A DNA stretch of 17,806 bases from a bacterium. GTDB taxonomy: Bacteria; Patescibacteriota; Minisyncoccia; Minisyncoccales; UBA10102. This document shows positions 1 through 6,882 of this stretch, in pieces. Within the stretch, counting starts at the first letter, position 1. The number at the start of each line of letters is the position of its first letter. The notes below the pieces were generated by a model. That model did no database searches. It was not told the DNA's origin and saw nothing but the letters and a program-made list of their open reading frames with translations. A program made the position numbers and the translations under genes. The stretch spans positions 1 through 17,806 of the forward strand of contig JAUSJU010000032.1 in assembly GCA_030647175.1 (NCBI GenBank). The letters run 5' to 3'.

Positions 1-1597
1 TGAGCATGGGGACCCATTCTTTCTTGCCTTCAGCTACCTCGTCCAGATCATTTTCCATTCCAGCTGTAAACTCAACGTCTACGATAACGGGAAAATGCTC
101 TACCAAAATATTGTCCACCGCTTCCCCGAGCTCCGTCAAAACAAATCGTTTCTGTTCGTCTTTAGCCACGTAGTTCCTTGCCTGGATGAGCGAAAGAATA
201 GGAGCGTAGGTGGAAGGTCTCCCCACTCCATGAGATTCAAGCGCTTTTACCAAGCTCGCTTCATTGTATCTGGGAGGAGGCAGAGTGAAATGTTGTTCAG
301 GAGTCAGCTGCTTGAGAGAGAGAGGATCTTGTTCCTTAAGAATAGGAAGGAGCGCCTCGTCAAACTTCAACGAATAGACTTTCAGGAACCCATCAAATCG
401 TAGGATCTGTCCATTTGCGCGGAACGTGTATGCATTCGCTTGCACGTCAATAGAATTGGCGTCAATCAATGCGGGAACCATTTGAGAAGCTGTGAACCTG
501 CGCCAGATGAGGTCGTACAGCCGCAATTCCTGAGGTTTCAATCCTTTCAGGGAATCAGAAGTTTTTCCCGGAGATGCGGGGCGTATCGCTTCGTGGGCTT
601 CCTGTGCTCCCTTGCTTTTTGTCTTGTATCTTCGCTCTCCCGCCCAATACTGCGTTCCATAGGATCCCTCAATGAATTCTTTCGCTCCCAGCAGCGCTTC
701 TGCAGAAAGATTCATGGAGTCTGTTCTGTGGTAGGTGATGAGCCCTGTCTCATACAGGTGCTGGGCAAGCTGCATGGTGAATCGGGCAGAGTAGTGGAAT
801 CTCTGCCATGAGGCCTGCTGGAGAGTGGATGTAGTGAACGGGGGCAAGGGATTGCGCTTGGTTTCCTTGCGCTCTACAGCTACTACTTCATAGGAAGCTC
901 CCTCAAGCTCTTTGAGGATTTTGTCAGATTCTTGTTTGTTCTTGATGGAGAGCTTCTCAATCGCAACTCCGTCTTTCTTGGAAAGCTCTGCCTGGAACTC
1001 CTCTTTCTTTTCCGTGAAAAGAGTGGCCACAATGTTCCAATACTCCTGAGGAATGAATGCCTTGATTTCTTTTTCTCGTTGTGCAACCAATCTGACCGCG
1101 ACAGACTGCACTCTTCCTGCCGAAAGGCGTTTTGCCACTTTCTTCCAAAGGAAGGGGGAAAGTTTGTATCCTACGAGCCGGTCCAGGATTCTTCGCGCCT
1201 GCTGGGCCTGCACGAGGTTGTCATCAATGGAGCGGGGATGCTGCAACGCTTCTTCAATGGCTTTCTTGGTGATTTCATGAAAGACGATCCGTTGCGGATT
1301 CTTCAGAGACAAGATCTCCTTGAGGTGGAATGCGATGGCCTCTCCTTCTCGGTCTTCGTCGGTAGCCAGTATGACCGCTTCCGCTTTCTTCGCTTCTTTC
1401 TTGAGGGCGGTCACCGTCTTCCTTGCTTTGGTGGGGATGACGTATTCTGGACTGAAATCATGTTCCACATCCACCCCGAGTTTTCCTTTGGGAAGATCTC
1501 TGATGTGCCCAAACGAAGAACGGACTACGTATCCTTTCCCAAGAAATTTTCCAATCGTAACAGATTTGGTTGGACTTTCTACGATAATTAACTTCAT
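1..1597 (-). CDS. topA: DNA topoisomerase I (type IA), 3' part beyond window
   Basis: Relaxes negatively supercoiled DNA by transient single-strand cleavage. I translated the minus strand from ATG at 1597; 532 codons stay open to the window edge, so the C-terminal part is missing here. The Toprim domain is at the N-terminus, with VESPTKS at residues 6-12 and the acidic DEDREGE at 80-86. The cleavage domain has AGRVQSVAVRL (160-170) and the active-site loop GLITYHRTDS, where Tyr289 is the expected nucleophile. SHGVGRPSTYAPI (455-467) is another family signature. The usual family loop reads GLITYMRTDS, so His290 is a small variation. The gene starts 17 nt after the mfd-like stop on the same strand, with no terminator between, so the two are probably co-transcribed. 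The start is preceded only by a weak purine run (GGGAAAGG) very close to ATG, not a real SD. Zinc-finger repeats, if present, would lie outside the window. Confidence 0.97.
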   Translation of the reverse strand, partial: MKLIIVESPTKSVTIGKFLGKGYVVRSSFGHIRDLPKGKLGVDVEHDFSPEYVIPTKARKTVTALKKEAKKAEAVILATDEDREGEAIAFHLKEILSLKNPQRIVFHEITKKAIEEALQHPRSIDDNLVQAQQARRILDRLVGYKLSPFLWKKVAKRLSAGRVQSVAVRLVAQREKEIKAFIPQEYWNIVATLFTEKKEEFQAELSKKDGVAIEKLSIKNKQESDKILKELEGASYEVVAVERKETKRNPLPPFTTSTLQQASWQRFHYSARFTMQLAQHLYETGLITYHRTDSMNLSAEALLGAKEFIEGSYGTQYWAGERRYKTKSKGAQEAHEAIRPASPGKTSDSLKGLKPQELRLYDLIWRRFTASQMVPALIDANSIDVQANAYTFRANGQILRFDGFLKVYSLKFDEALLPILKEQDPLSLKQLTPEQHFTLPPPRYNEASLVKALESHGVGRPSTYAPILSLIQARNYVAKDEQKRFVLTELGEAVDNILVEHFPVIVDVEFTAGMENDLDEVAEGKKEWVPML

Positions 1598-1614
1598 ACC
1601 TTTCCCAGAGTACA

Positions 1615-3573
1615 TTACTTAGGCATTCCTTTCAATCGTTCCACGGCTTCAGAGAGTATCTGGCAGTAGAGATTTAATCCCACGGCGTTCACGGATCCTG
1701 ATTGTTCTTTGCCGAGAATGTTCCCTGCTCCTCGGATCTCCAGGTCGCGCAAGGCGACACGGTACCCGGCTCCCAAGACGTCTGCTTCCTTGAGAGCAGT
1801 AATCCGGAGCTTTGCTTTTTCTCCCAAGTTCTTTCCATGGAGGAAGTACACGAAGGATTCCGAAGAGTTTCTTCCCACTCTTCCTTTGAGCTGGTAGGCT
1901 TCTCCAAGCCCCAAGAGCGAGACGTCTTCAATGATGATGGTATTCACGCTTTCAATATCTAAGCCGTTCTGGATGAGCGTGGTGGCTATGAGCAACGAAA
2001 ACTTCTGGCTCCTAAAATCATCCATGATCTCAATGAGCTTGTGTTCTGGCAATCTTCCATGGATGACCCTGGAGGAAATCCCTGGGACTAACGATTGGAG
2101 GCGTTTCTGGACGCCGTAGATGGTCCCTATCCTGTTGTGGAGGTAGTAGATCTGCCCTTTCCGCTTCAGCTCTTGGATGAGAGCTTCCTTGATAACGTTG
2201 GTTCCGCGCTTTGCAACGATAATGGAAGGAGCGATCCTCCCTGGAGGAGGAGTCTGGATAAGACTGATCTTCTTTAACGAAGACAGCGCCATTTCAAGGG
2301 TGCGCGGGATGGGAGTAGCAGAAAGCGAGAGAACATCTAGCGAGGACTTCATGGAGCGTAGCTTTTCTTTCTGCTTTACTCCGAATCTCTGTTCGTCATC
2401 AATGACCAAGAGCCCGAGATTCTTGAACGAAACATCAGCGGAAAGGATCCGGTGAGTTCCAATGACCATATCTATGGTTCCTGTTTTTAATCCTTCGAGT
2501 ATGTGTGTTTGCTCCTTCTTTGATTGGAGCCTAGACAGCAGGGAAAAACGCAAGGGGAGAGAAGAAAGGCGTTCCGTAAAGCTTTGGAAGTGCTGGTAGG
2601 AGAGTATGGTCGTGGGGCACAAGAGAGCTGCCTGATACCCGTTGCTCACCGCTTTCACCATGGTTCTCAGAGCTATCTCTGTCTTGCCGAATCCCACGTC
2701 TCCGCACACTAGTCTGTCCATTGGAGTCTCTTTCTGGAGATCTTCTGCAATCTCTTCTAACACGTGGAGCTGGTCAGGAGTTTCCTGGTATGGGAATGAG
2801 GATGCAACTTCTGCCTCTACCTCGCTCTCTGGCTCGTAGCGCGACCTTAAGGAGATTTCTTTTTGAGCATACGTTTCCAAAAGTTCTCTTGCTGTTTTTT
2901 CAGCATCTTCCCTGACTTTGCGTTTGGTCTTCTGCCATAGAAGGGATCCCAGCCGTGCAATGTGCGGATCGGTGAACCCTACGTACCTGGAAAGTTTTCT
3001 TTCAAGACCTGTAGGCACCCAGAGTTTGTCTCCCGCCGCATATTCCAGTATGTAGTATTCTTGATTATTCAACGTTTCTTTTTTCTGAAACCTGGAAACT
3101 CCGTGGTCTAAGTGCACGAGAAAGTCTCCTTCTTTGATATCCTTGATATCGGAGAAAAGCTTCTCGTTGCGAAGTCTTTTCGTAAGAATCTTCCGTGTGA
3201 GTTCTTCGTCCTGAGGGTCGGTATCAACCTTCCCTATGCTTTCTATCGTGTTCCCGAGGAACTCAAATCGCACTCCGTACTCCATAAAGAGAGGGAATGC
3301 TTCAACGATCCCTCCCGTATGGCTGAATTCTCCCGGCTGCTCTACCTTGAGCACTTTTTCATATCCCAGCTCGTCTAACCTGCGCAAGAACTCTGAGAGG
3401 TGGCATTGCTGGCCTTGTTCTATGAGAGCCAGATTGTCCCGGAAAAAGGCCTGGGTGTTCTGCGCCTGAAGCAATTCTTGAAGATGCTCTTGAAACCAAA
3501 GCCGTCCCTTTTCTACAAAGTAGGGGATGAGAGCTGGGATAACTATCCTTGTATGCTCTGTTGACAAATCCAT
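1615..3573 (-). CDS. mfd: Miniature transcription-repair coupling factor (Mfd-like translocase)
   Basis: Probable ATP-driven DNA translocase that pushes stalled RNA polymerase. The protein has 652 residues; E. coli Mfd has 1148. In order it holds a short D1a-like remnant, a segment resembling the UvrA-contacting D2 domain (LDELGYEKV to ESIGKVDTD, about 66-118), an RNA-polymerase-interaction domain (GDFLVHLDHGVSRF, 149-162), then helicase domains. Visible there are Walker A GDVGFGKT (291-298), DDEQ (392-395), SATPIPRT (418-425), QLKGRVGR (561-568) and the Mfd/RecG TRG motif RGAGNILGKEQSG (614-626). D1b, D3 and the C-terminal D7 that normally inhibits UvrA binding are absent. An in-frame stop at 3607-3609 rules out a longer N-terminus. 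A near-consensus promoter ends 8 nt before the ATG, so the mRNA should be leaderless or nearly so. Helicase motif V is unusual (LIQNGLDIES rather than IIETGIDIP). RecG is unlikely because of the RNAP-interaction domain. Confidence 0.93.
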   Translation of the reverse strand: MDLSTEHTRIVIPALIPYFVEKGRLWFQEHLQELLQAQNTQAFFRDNLALIEQGQQCHLSEFLRRLDELGYEKVLKVEQPGEFSHTGGIVEAFPLFMEYGVRFEFLGNTIESIGKVDTDPQDEELTRKILTKRLRNEKLFSDIKDIKEGDFLVHLDHGVSRFQKKETLNNQEYYILEYAAGDKLWVPTGLERKLSRYVGFTDPHIARLGSLLWQKTKRKVREDAEKTARELLETYAQKEISLRSRYEPESEVEAEVASSFPYQETPDQLHVLEEIAEDLQKETPMDRLVCGDVGFGKTEIALRTMVKAVSNGYQAALLCPTTILSYQHFQSFTERLSSLPLRFSLLSRLQSKKEQTHILEGLKTGTIDMVIGTHRILSADVSFKNLGLLVIDDEQRFGVKQKEKLRSMKSSLDVLSLSATPIPRTLEMALSSLKKISLIQTPPPGRIAPSIIVAKRGTNVIKEALIQELKRKGQIYYLHNRIGTIYGVQKRLQSLVPGISSRVIHGRLPEHKLIEIMDDFRSQKFSLLIATTLIQNGLDIESVNTIIIEDVSLLGLGEAYQLKGRVGRNSSESFVYFLHGKNLGEKAKLRITALKEADVLGAGYRVALRDLEIRGAGNILGKEQSGSVNAVGLNLYCQILSEAVERLKGMPK

Positions 3574-3589
3574 CCGTGTAAAGTATATT
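3561..3589 (+). promoter_or_regulatory. Sigma70-type promoter for the 3661 gene
   Basis: Plus strand -35 TTGACA (perfect consensus, 3561-3566), 17-nt spacer, -10 TATATT (3584-3589). The expected start is near 3596, giving a leader of about 65 nt that carries a strong SD. The -35 lies within the first codons of the divergent mfd gene. Confidence 0.75.
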
Positions 3590-3610
3590 CTGAACCAGTT
3601 CGTTCGTCAA
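3582..3610 (-). promoter_or_regulatory. Sigma70-type promoter for mfd-topA
   Basis: Minus strand -35 TTGACG (3605-3610), 17-nt spacer, -10 TATACT (3582-3587). The expected transcription start is about 3574-3576, one to three bases before the mfd ATG at 3573. The -10 overlaps the -10 of the rightward promoter on the other strand. Confidence 0.75.
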
Positions 3611-3645
3611 TAATAGTGAGAGAAGGATAGTATCTCGTTTCAAAA

Positions 3646-3654
3646 GAGGAGGAG
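3646..3654 (+). promoter_or_regulatory. Strong Shine-Dalgarno of the 3661 gene
   Basis: The purine run GAGGAGGAG contains AGGAGG at 3647-3652, 8 nt before the ATG. This supports the gene being real and fixes the start at 3661 rather than at the next Met, residue 4. It is one of only two clear SD sequences in the window. Confidence 0.85.
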
Positions 3655-3660
3655 TTTGTA

Positions 3661-4044
3661 ATGAAGATAATGATTGAAGGAACAATCTTTTCGGCAGAAG
3701 AACCCGGTACAAGCTTCGGATGGGTATATGCAAATGTCATCATTCCGTGCCCTCTTTCTGAGGCTCAAGGCATCAACTGCGAGGGAAAACTGATGTTCTC
3801 TGAACTCAGTGTTGGTAGAGTGTATCCTTCTGGGATTGGGAGACCGCTCAAGAACGAGCCCCTTTTTGGTGATAGTTATAGCCTTAATCCCTCCAAGTCC
3901 GGAGAAGCCGTATGCTCTGAATGCGGAATCACGGTTCATATGACCGATCAGCAAATAAAAGAACTCTTCGTAAAAACAGGGGAATGGGGAAGATCAAACC
4001 CTCCAAAAAGAACAGGTGCAACAAGCCGCAGAGGGCGGCAATAA
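3661..4044 (+). CDS. Unrecognised 127-aa protein with a CxxC pair
   Basis: I do not recognise this family. The product is 127 residues, with no signal peptide and no membrane segment. The N-terminal half looks beta-rich (MKIMIEGTIF, then WVYANVIIPC). It has four cysteines: Cys30, Cys40 and a CSEC pair at 85-88, a possible zinc or redox site. The last 20 residues are basic and Gly/Ser/Arg-rich (ending GATSRRGRQ), probably disordered and perhaps nucleic-acid binding. The case for a true gene is strong because it has a consensus promoter, a perfect SD at good spacing, and a terminator just after the stop. It is divergent from mfd-topA through a shared promoter region and convergent with pth, with no bases between the two stops. 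SD use unlike its neighbours may mean it was acquired or is expressed under different rules. Function unknown. Confidence 0.8.
   Translation: MKIMIEGTIFSAEEPGTSFGWVYANVIIPCPLSEAQGINCEGKLMFSELSVGRVYPSGIGRPLKNEPLFGDSYSLNPSKSGEAVCSECGITVHMTDQQIKELFVKTGEWGRSNPPKRTGATSRRGRQ
4025..4039 (-). terminator. Possible weak terminator hairpin for pth
   Basis: GCCGC / GCGGC five-bp stem with a 5-nt loop, six bases past the pth stop when read on the minus strand. It is followed by TTGTTG rather than a true T-run, so termination would be weak. It overlaps the last codons of the 3661 gene. Confidence 0.3.
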
Positions 4045-4602
4045 CTACAGACCGAGATTCACACTCGGCTTTTTCTTTTCTTCCTCAATCAAGTTGAGGA
4101 GAGCTTCTGTCGCAGTTTGAAGAGATGTCTCAAGAAGAGGGATCTCTGCGGAAGAGAAGTTTTTGAGGACGAATTCTTCTGTATTTTTAGGCTTGCCATC
4201 AGCAGGCTGGATGCCAATGCGTATTCTTGTAAAATCTTTGGTTCCGAGTTCCTGCATTATGGATTCCACGCCCTTGTGCCCTGCAGAGCCTCTTCCTTGC
4301 GAGACTCGTACCTGGCCCAATGGAAGATCAATCTCATCATGAAGCACCACAAGATCTCCCTTGAAATACCGACAGAGCGCGTTGGCAGCTTTTCCCGAGT
4401 TGTTCATGAAGGTTTCAGGCTTTGCGAGGACAACCTTGGTTCCTTGGATTTCTCCCTCTGATATGGAGGACTCGTATTTTGAAGAAGCTTTGAATCCAGG
4501 GAACTTATATTCTTTCGCAAAATAATCTAACGCCATAGCGCCCGTATTGTGGCGGGTGCGTTCGTATTGGCCTCCGGGATTTCCAAGCCCCATGATAATC
4601 AT
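4045..4602 (-). CDS. pth: Peptidyl-tRNA hydrolase
   Basis: Frees tRNA from peptidyl-tRNA that drops off the ribosome. The 185-aa length is normal for bacterial Pth. Family signatures are GLGNPG (5-10) with the conserved Asn8, RHNTG with catalytic His18, TFMNNSG with Asn67, and HDEID with Asp89. The motif that normally reads GGHNG is AGHKG here, so the substrate-contacting Asn (Asn114 in E. coli) is Lys110. The C-terminus is a short Lys-rich tail (EEEKKKPS) encoded by the T-tract of the opposing gene's terminator. Promoter placement suggests translation from the very 5' end of the message. A second Met at residue 4 (MGLGNPG) is possible, but MIIMGLGNPG fits the family's usual first strand. Confidence 0.97.
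   Translation of the reverse strand: MIIMGLGNPGGQYERTRHNTGAMALDYFAKEYKFPGFKASSKYESSISEGEIQGTKVVLAKPETFMNNSGKAANALCRYFKGDLVVLHDEIDLPLGQVRVSQGRGSAGHKGVESIMQELGTKDFTRIRIGIQPADGKPKNTEEFVLKNFSSAEIPLLETSLQTATEALLNLIEEEKKKPSVNLGL
4052..4080 (+). terminator. Intrinsic terminator of the 3661 gene, inside pth
   Basis: Stem CCGAG (4052-4056) / CTCGG (4064-4068) with a 7-nt loop, followed by a T-rich tract CTTTTTCTTTTC (4069-4080). It lies wholly within the last codons of pth on the opposite strand, where the T-tract is read as the Lys run EEEKKK. Confidence 0.7.
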
Positions 4603-4608
4603 GTAAAC

Positions 4609-4636
4609 ATTGTAGCAGAACGAAGCACATTGTTCA
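4609..4636 (-). promoter_or_regulatory. Promoter of pth, leaderless arrangement
   Basis: Minus strand -35 TGAACA (4631-4636), 16-nt spacer ending in TGC, -10 TACAAT (4609-4614), so an extended -10 of the TGnTACAAT type. Only six bases separate the -10 from the ATG at 4602, placing the start of transcription at or next to the start codon. Confidence 0.6.
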
Positions 4637-4639
4637 CCC

Positions 4640-4667
4640 TTGCGAAATCTTACTATTGTGATATAGT
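4640..4667 (+). promoter_or_regulatory. Promoter of the lepB-yqeY operon
   Basis: Plus strand -35 TTGCGA (4640-4645), 16-nt spacer, -10 TATAGT (4662-4667). The predicted start near 4674 leaves a leader of only about six bases before ATG 4680. It lies back to back with the pth promoter, three bases between the two -35 boxes. Confidence 0.5.
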
Positions 4668-4679
4668 GCAGGGTATTGT

Positions 4680-5228
4680 ATGAAAAAAACAGGGTTCGTG
4701 ATCCGAGAGCTTCTGATTATTGGAGTGGTAGCTGCCATCATCGTCATTCCCATACGCATGTTCATCTTCCAACCATTTCTGGTGAACGGGAGTTCTATGG
4801 AGCCGAACTTCCATAACGGAGACTACCTTCTCATTGACGAGATCTCGTTCAGATTGCGCGCTCCAGAGCGCGGAGAGGTCATCGTATTCAAGTATCCAGA
4901 AAACCCATCCCAGAAATACATCAAGCGCATCATCGGTTTGCCCGGAGAAACGATAGAAGTGAAGGAAGGAAAAGTGCGCATCACAGGCCCCGCAGAGGAC
5001 TTCGTGCTTGATGAGGACGTATACCTCCCCGGAATTGAAACGATGGGAGTTGATACCTTAAAGCTTGCGTCTGACGAATACTTCGTTTTAGGAGACAACC
5101 GGGAGCATTCTTCTGATTCCAGATACTGGGGCTCTGTTCCGAAAGAGAACCTGATCGGAAGAGTATGGTGGAGAGTGATCCCTGGAACCTTATTCACAGC
5201 CATTTCTGAAAAACTACCTATATTATGA
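4680..5228 (+). CDS. lepB: Signal peptidase I
   Basis: Membrane serine protease that removes signal peptides from exported proteins. The 182-aa product has one N-terminal membrane segment (about residues 9-31) and then the S26 catalytic domain. GSSMEPN holds the catalytic Ser39. YIKRIIGLPGE holds the general-base Lys82. GDNREHSSDSR (138-148) is the conserved box E. The length is typical of single-pass Gram-positive-like SipS enzymes, with no large insertion. It is first in the operon, and its stop overlaps the hisS start by four bases (ATGA), suggesting translational coupling. The secreted proteins encoded nearby (7712-8503) and any other Sec substrates would be its clients. No SD is seen, only a partial AGGG in the short leader. 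Confidence 0.97.
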   Translation: MKKTGFVIRELLIIGVVAAIIVIPIRMFIFQPFLVNGSSMEPNFHNGDYLLIDEISFRLRAPERGEVIVFKYPENPSQKYIKRIIGLPGETIEVKEGKVRITGPAEDFVLDEDVYLPGIETMGVDTLKLASDEYFVLGDNREHSSDSRYWGSVPKENLIGRVWWRVIPGTLFTAISEKLPIL

Positions 5229-6553
5229 AGAAGTTTCATTTTCAAACGCCAACAGGCATCCATGACGTATTGCCGGAAGATCAGGAGTATTTCCGGAAGT
5301 TTTTGAGCGTGGCACGAGAGATCGTGGAGTTCTACGGATTCAAAGAGATGGAAGTCCCTATTCTTGAGGAGGCAGCTTTATATGAAAAGGGAACGGGAGA
5401 AACAACGGACATCGTAGAGAAGCAGATGTATACCCTGCGAACAAAGGGAGGAGACGTACTCGCGTTGCGTCCCGAGTTTACTCCGGGTATCGTCCGCGCA
5501 TACATCCAGAACGGCATGATGAACCTTCCTCAGCCGGTAAAACTTTATACGCAGGGTCCGCTGTTCCGCTATGAGCACCCGCAGGCAGGAAGGTATCGCC
5601 AGTTCCACCAGTTTGATATAGAAGTGTTCGGGGAAACTTCAAGCGCCATCGATGCCCAGGTCATCCAGCTGTTCACTCTCATCTTGAAAGAGTTAAAGTT
5701 CACGCATTTGATCGTGGAAGTAAACTCTATCGGAGACAGCAGCTGCAGGCCGTACTACAAGAAACTTCTTTCCAGCTTTTTCAGGTCTCGGGCCAACAGC
5801 CTTTGCCAGGACTGCAAGCGGAGGCTGAAAGAGAATCCTTTGAGGATTTTAGACTGCAAGGAAGAGAAGTGCCAGCAAGTGAAGTCCCAGGCGCCTCAGA
5901 CCATTGACCACTTGTGCGAAGAGTGCAAAAGGCACTTTAAGTCAGTGCTTGAGTTTTTGGACGAGGCGGACATTCCGTACCACTTAGATCCCTACCTCGT
6001 GAGAGGCCTTGATTACTACACCAAGACCGTGTTTGAGATTTTTTCAGAGAAACCGGTAAAGAAGATAGAAGAAGATCCGTCCCAGGGAGAGACGGAAGTA
6101 GTCACGAGATCCGCATTGGCTGGGGGAGGAAGGTACGACACGTTGGGAAAGATATTAGGAGGAAAAGATATTCCTGCCATGGGAGCCGCCATCGGCATAG
6201 AGCGGATTGTTGCCCTCATGAAAGCGAACGCTGCAAACCTTCCTAAAGAGAAGCCAGGCCCCCAGGTGTTCTTGGCTCAGTTGGGAGAGCTTCCCAAGAA
6301 AAAAAGCTTAAAGCTCCTAGAAGAGCTCCGCCAGGCGAACGTCCAGGTCGCAGAGTCTTTGGGGCGCGATTCCTTGAGGGTCCAGTTAGCGAGAGCAGAT
6401 AAGCTCGGGGTCGCATACACGTTGATCTTGGGGCAGAAAGAAGCGCTGGAGGGCACTATTGTTTTACGCGCCATGGATACGGGAAAGCAGGATATCGTGA
6501 AGATGGATAAGGTAGTGGAGGAGACGAAGAAGCGCCTGAGAAAGAAGTCATAG
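5225..6553 (+). CDS. hisS: Histidyl-tRNA synthetase
   Basis: Class II aminoacyl-tRNA synthetase that charges tRNA-His. The 442-aa product covers the full family length. TPTGIHDVLP opens the catalytic core. RPEFTPGIVRAY and the motif 2 loop GPLFRYEHPQAGRYRQFHQ (111-129) bind ATP and the tRNA end. RGLDYYTKTVFEI (260-272) is the HisA histidine-binding signature. GGGRYDTL (300-307) and GAAIGIERI (320-328) cover motif 3. The region from about 350 to 442 is the anticodon-binding domain. The insertion between motifs 2 and 3 carries three cysteine pairs (194/197, 211/216, 231/234), as in many bacterial HisRS. It starts inside the lepB stop codon and ends one base before the HIT gene. Confidence 0.98.
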   Translation: MKKFHFQTPTGIHDVLPEDQEYFRKFLSVAREIVEFYGFKEMEVPILEEAALYEKGTGETTDIVEKQMYTLRTKGGDVLALRPEFTPGIVRAYIQNGMMNLPQPVKLYTQGPLFRYEHPQAGRYRQFHQFDIEVFGETSSAIDAQVIQLFTLILKELKFTHLIVEVNSIGDSSCRPYYKKLLSSFFRSRANSLCQDCKRRLKENPLRILDCKEEKCQQVKSQAPQTIDHLCEECKRHFKSVLEFLDEADIPYHLDPYLVRGLDYYTKTVFEIFSEKPVKKIEEDPSQGETEVVTRSALAGGGRYDTLGKILGGKDIPAMGAAIGIERIVALMKANAANLPKEKPGPQVFLAQLGELPKKKSLKLLEELRQANVQVAESLGRDSLRVQLARADKLGVAYTLILGQKEALEGTIVLRAMDTGKQDIVKMDKVVEETKKRLRKKS

Positions 6554-6554
6554 T

Positions 6555-6872
6555 ATGGAAGACTGCATCTTCTGCAAGATCGTGAATAAGGAGATCCCTT
6601 CGACCACAGAGTATGAGGACGAGCAGTTCCTCGCGTTCCACGACATTCATCCGAAAAGCCCTTTGCATCTGCTTCTCGTCCCCAAGAAGCACATCCATTC
6701 GGTAGACCATCTGGAGTTTCAAGACAGAGATCTTATGGGAGACCTGGTCCTTACCGCTCAGAAGATTGCCAAAGGCAGGGGCTTGCGAGGTTATCAACTT
6801 CATATTAATGTAGGCAGGGACGGGGGACAGGTCGTCGACCACCTCCACATGCATTTGCAGGCAAACATATAA
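6555..6872 (+). CDS. HIT-family nucleotide hydrolase or transferase
   Basis: Small histidine-triad protein, 105 aa, of the HINT-like branch that cleaves nucleoside phosphoramidates or related nucleotides. The opening CIFCKIV (Cys4, Cys7) is the usual metal-binding start of this family. HIHPKSPLHLLLVPKKH matches the central sheet. The triad HLHMH puts its histidines at 96, 98 and 100, near the C-terminus. The protein ends at LQANI, five residues past the triad, without the longer tail of many HINT proteins. It follows hisS after one base, so it is in the same operon, with rpsU 10 nt downstream. The true substrate cannot be told from sequence. Confidence 0.95.
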   Translation: MEDCIFCKIVNKEIPSTTEYEDEQFLAFHDIHPKSPLHLLLVPKKHIHSVDHLEFQDRDLMGDLVLTAQKIAKGRGLRGYQLHINVGRDGGQVVDHLHMHLQANI

Positions 6873-6882
6873 CCACATCATC

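Noticed and set aside
932..1591. Long plus-strand open frame (219 codons) opposite topA
   Set aside because: It lies entirely antisense to a TopA frame with all family motifs, has no SD or promoter, and its product has no recognisable features.
1615..3573. Calling the 652-aa helicase RecG
   Set aside because: Length is similar to RecG, but it has the RNAP-interaction domain and the Mfd-type TRG sequence, and lacks the RecG wedge domain.
5225..6553. Six cysteines in HisRS as a novel zinc domain
   Set aside because: The Cys pairs in the insertion between motifs 2 and 3 are a usual feature of many bacterial HisRS proteins.
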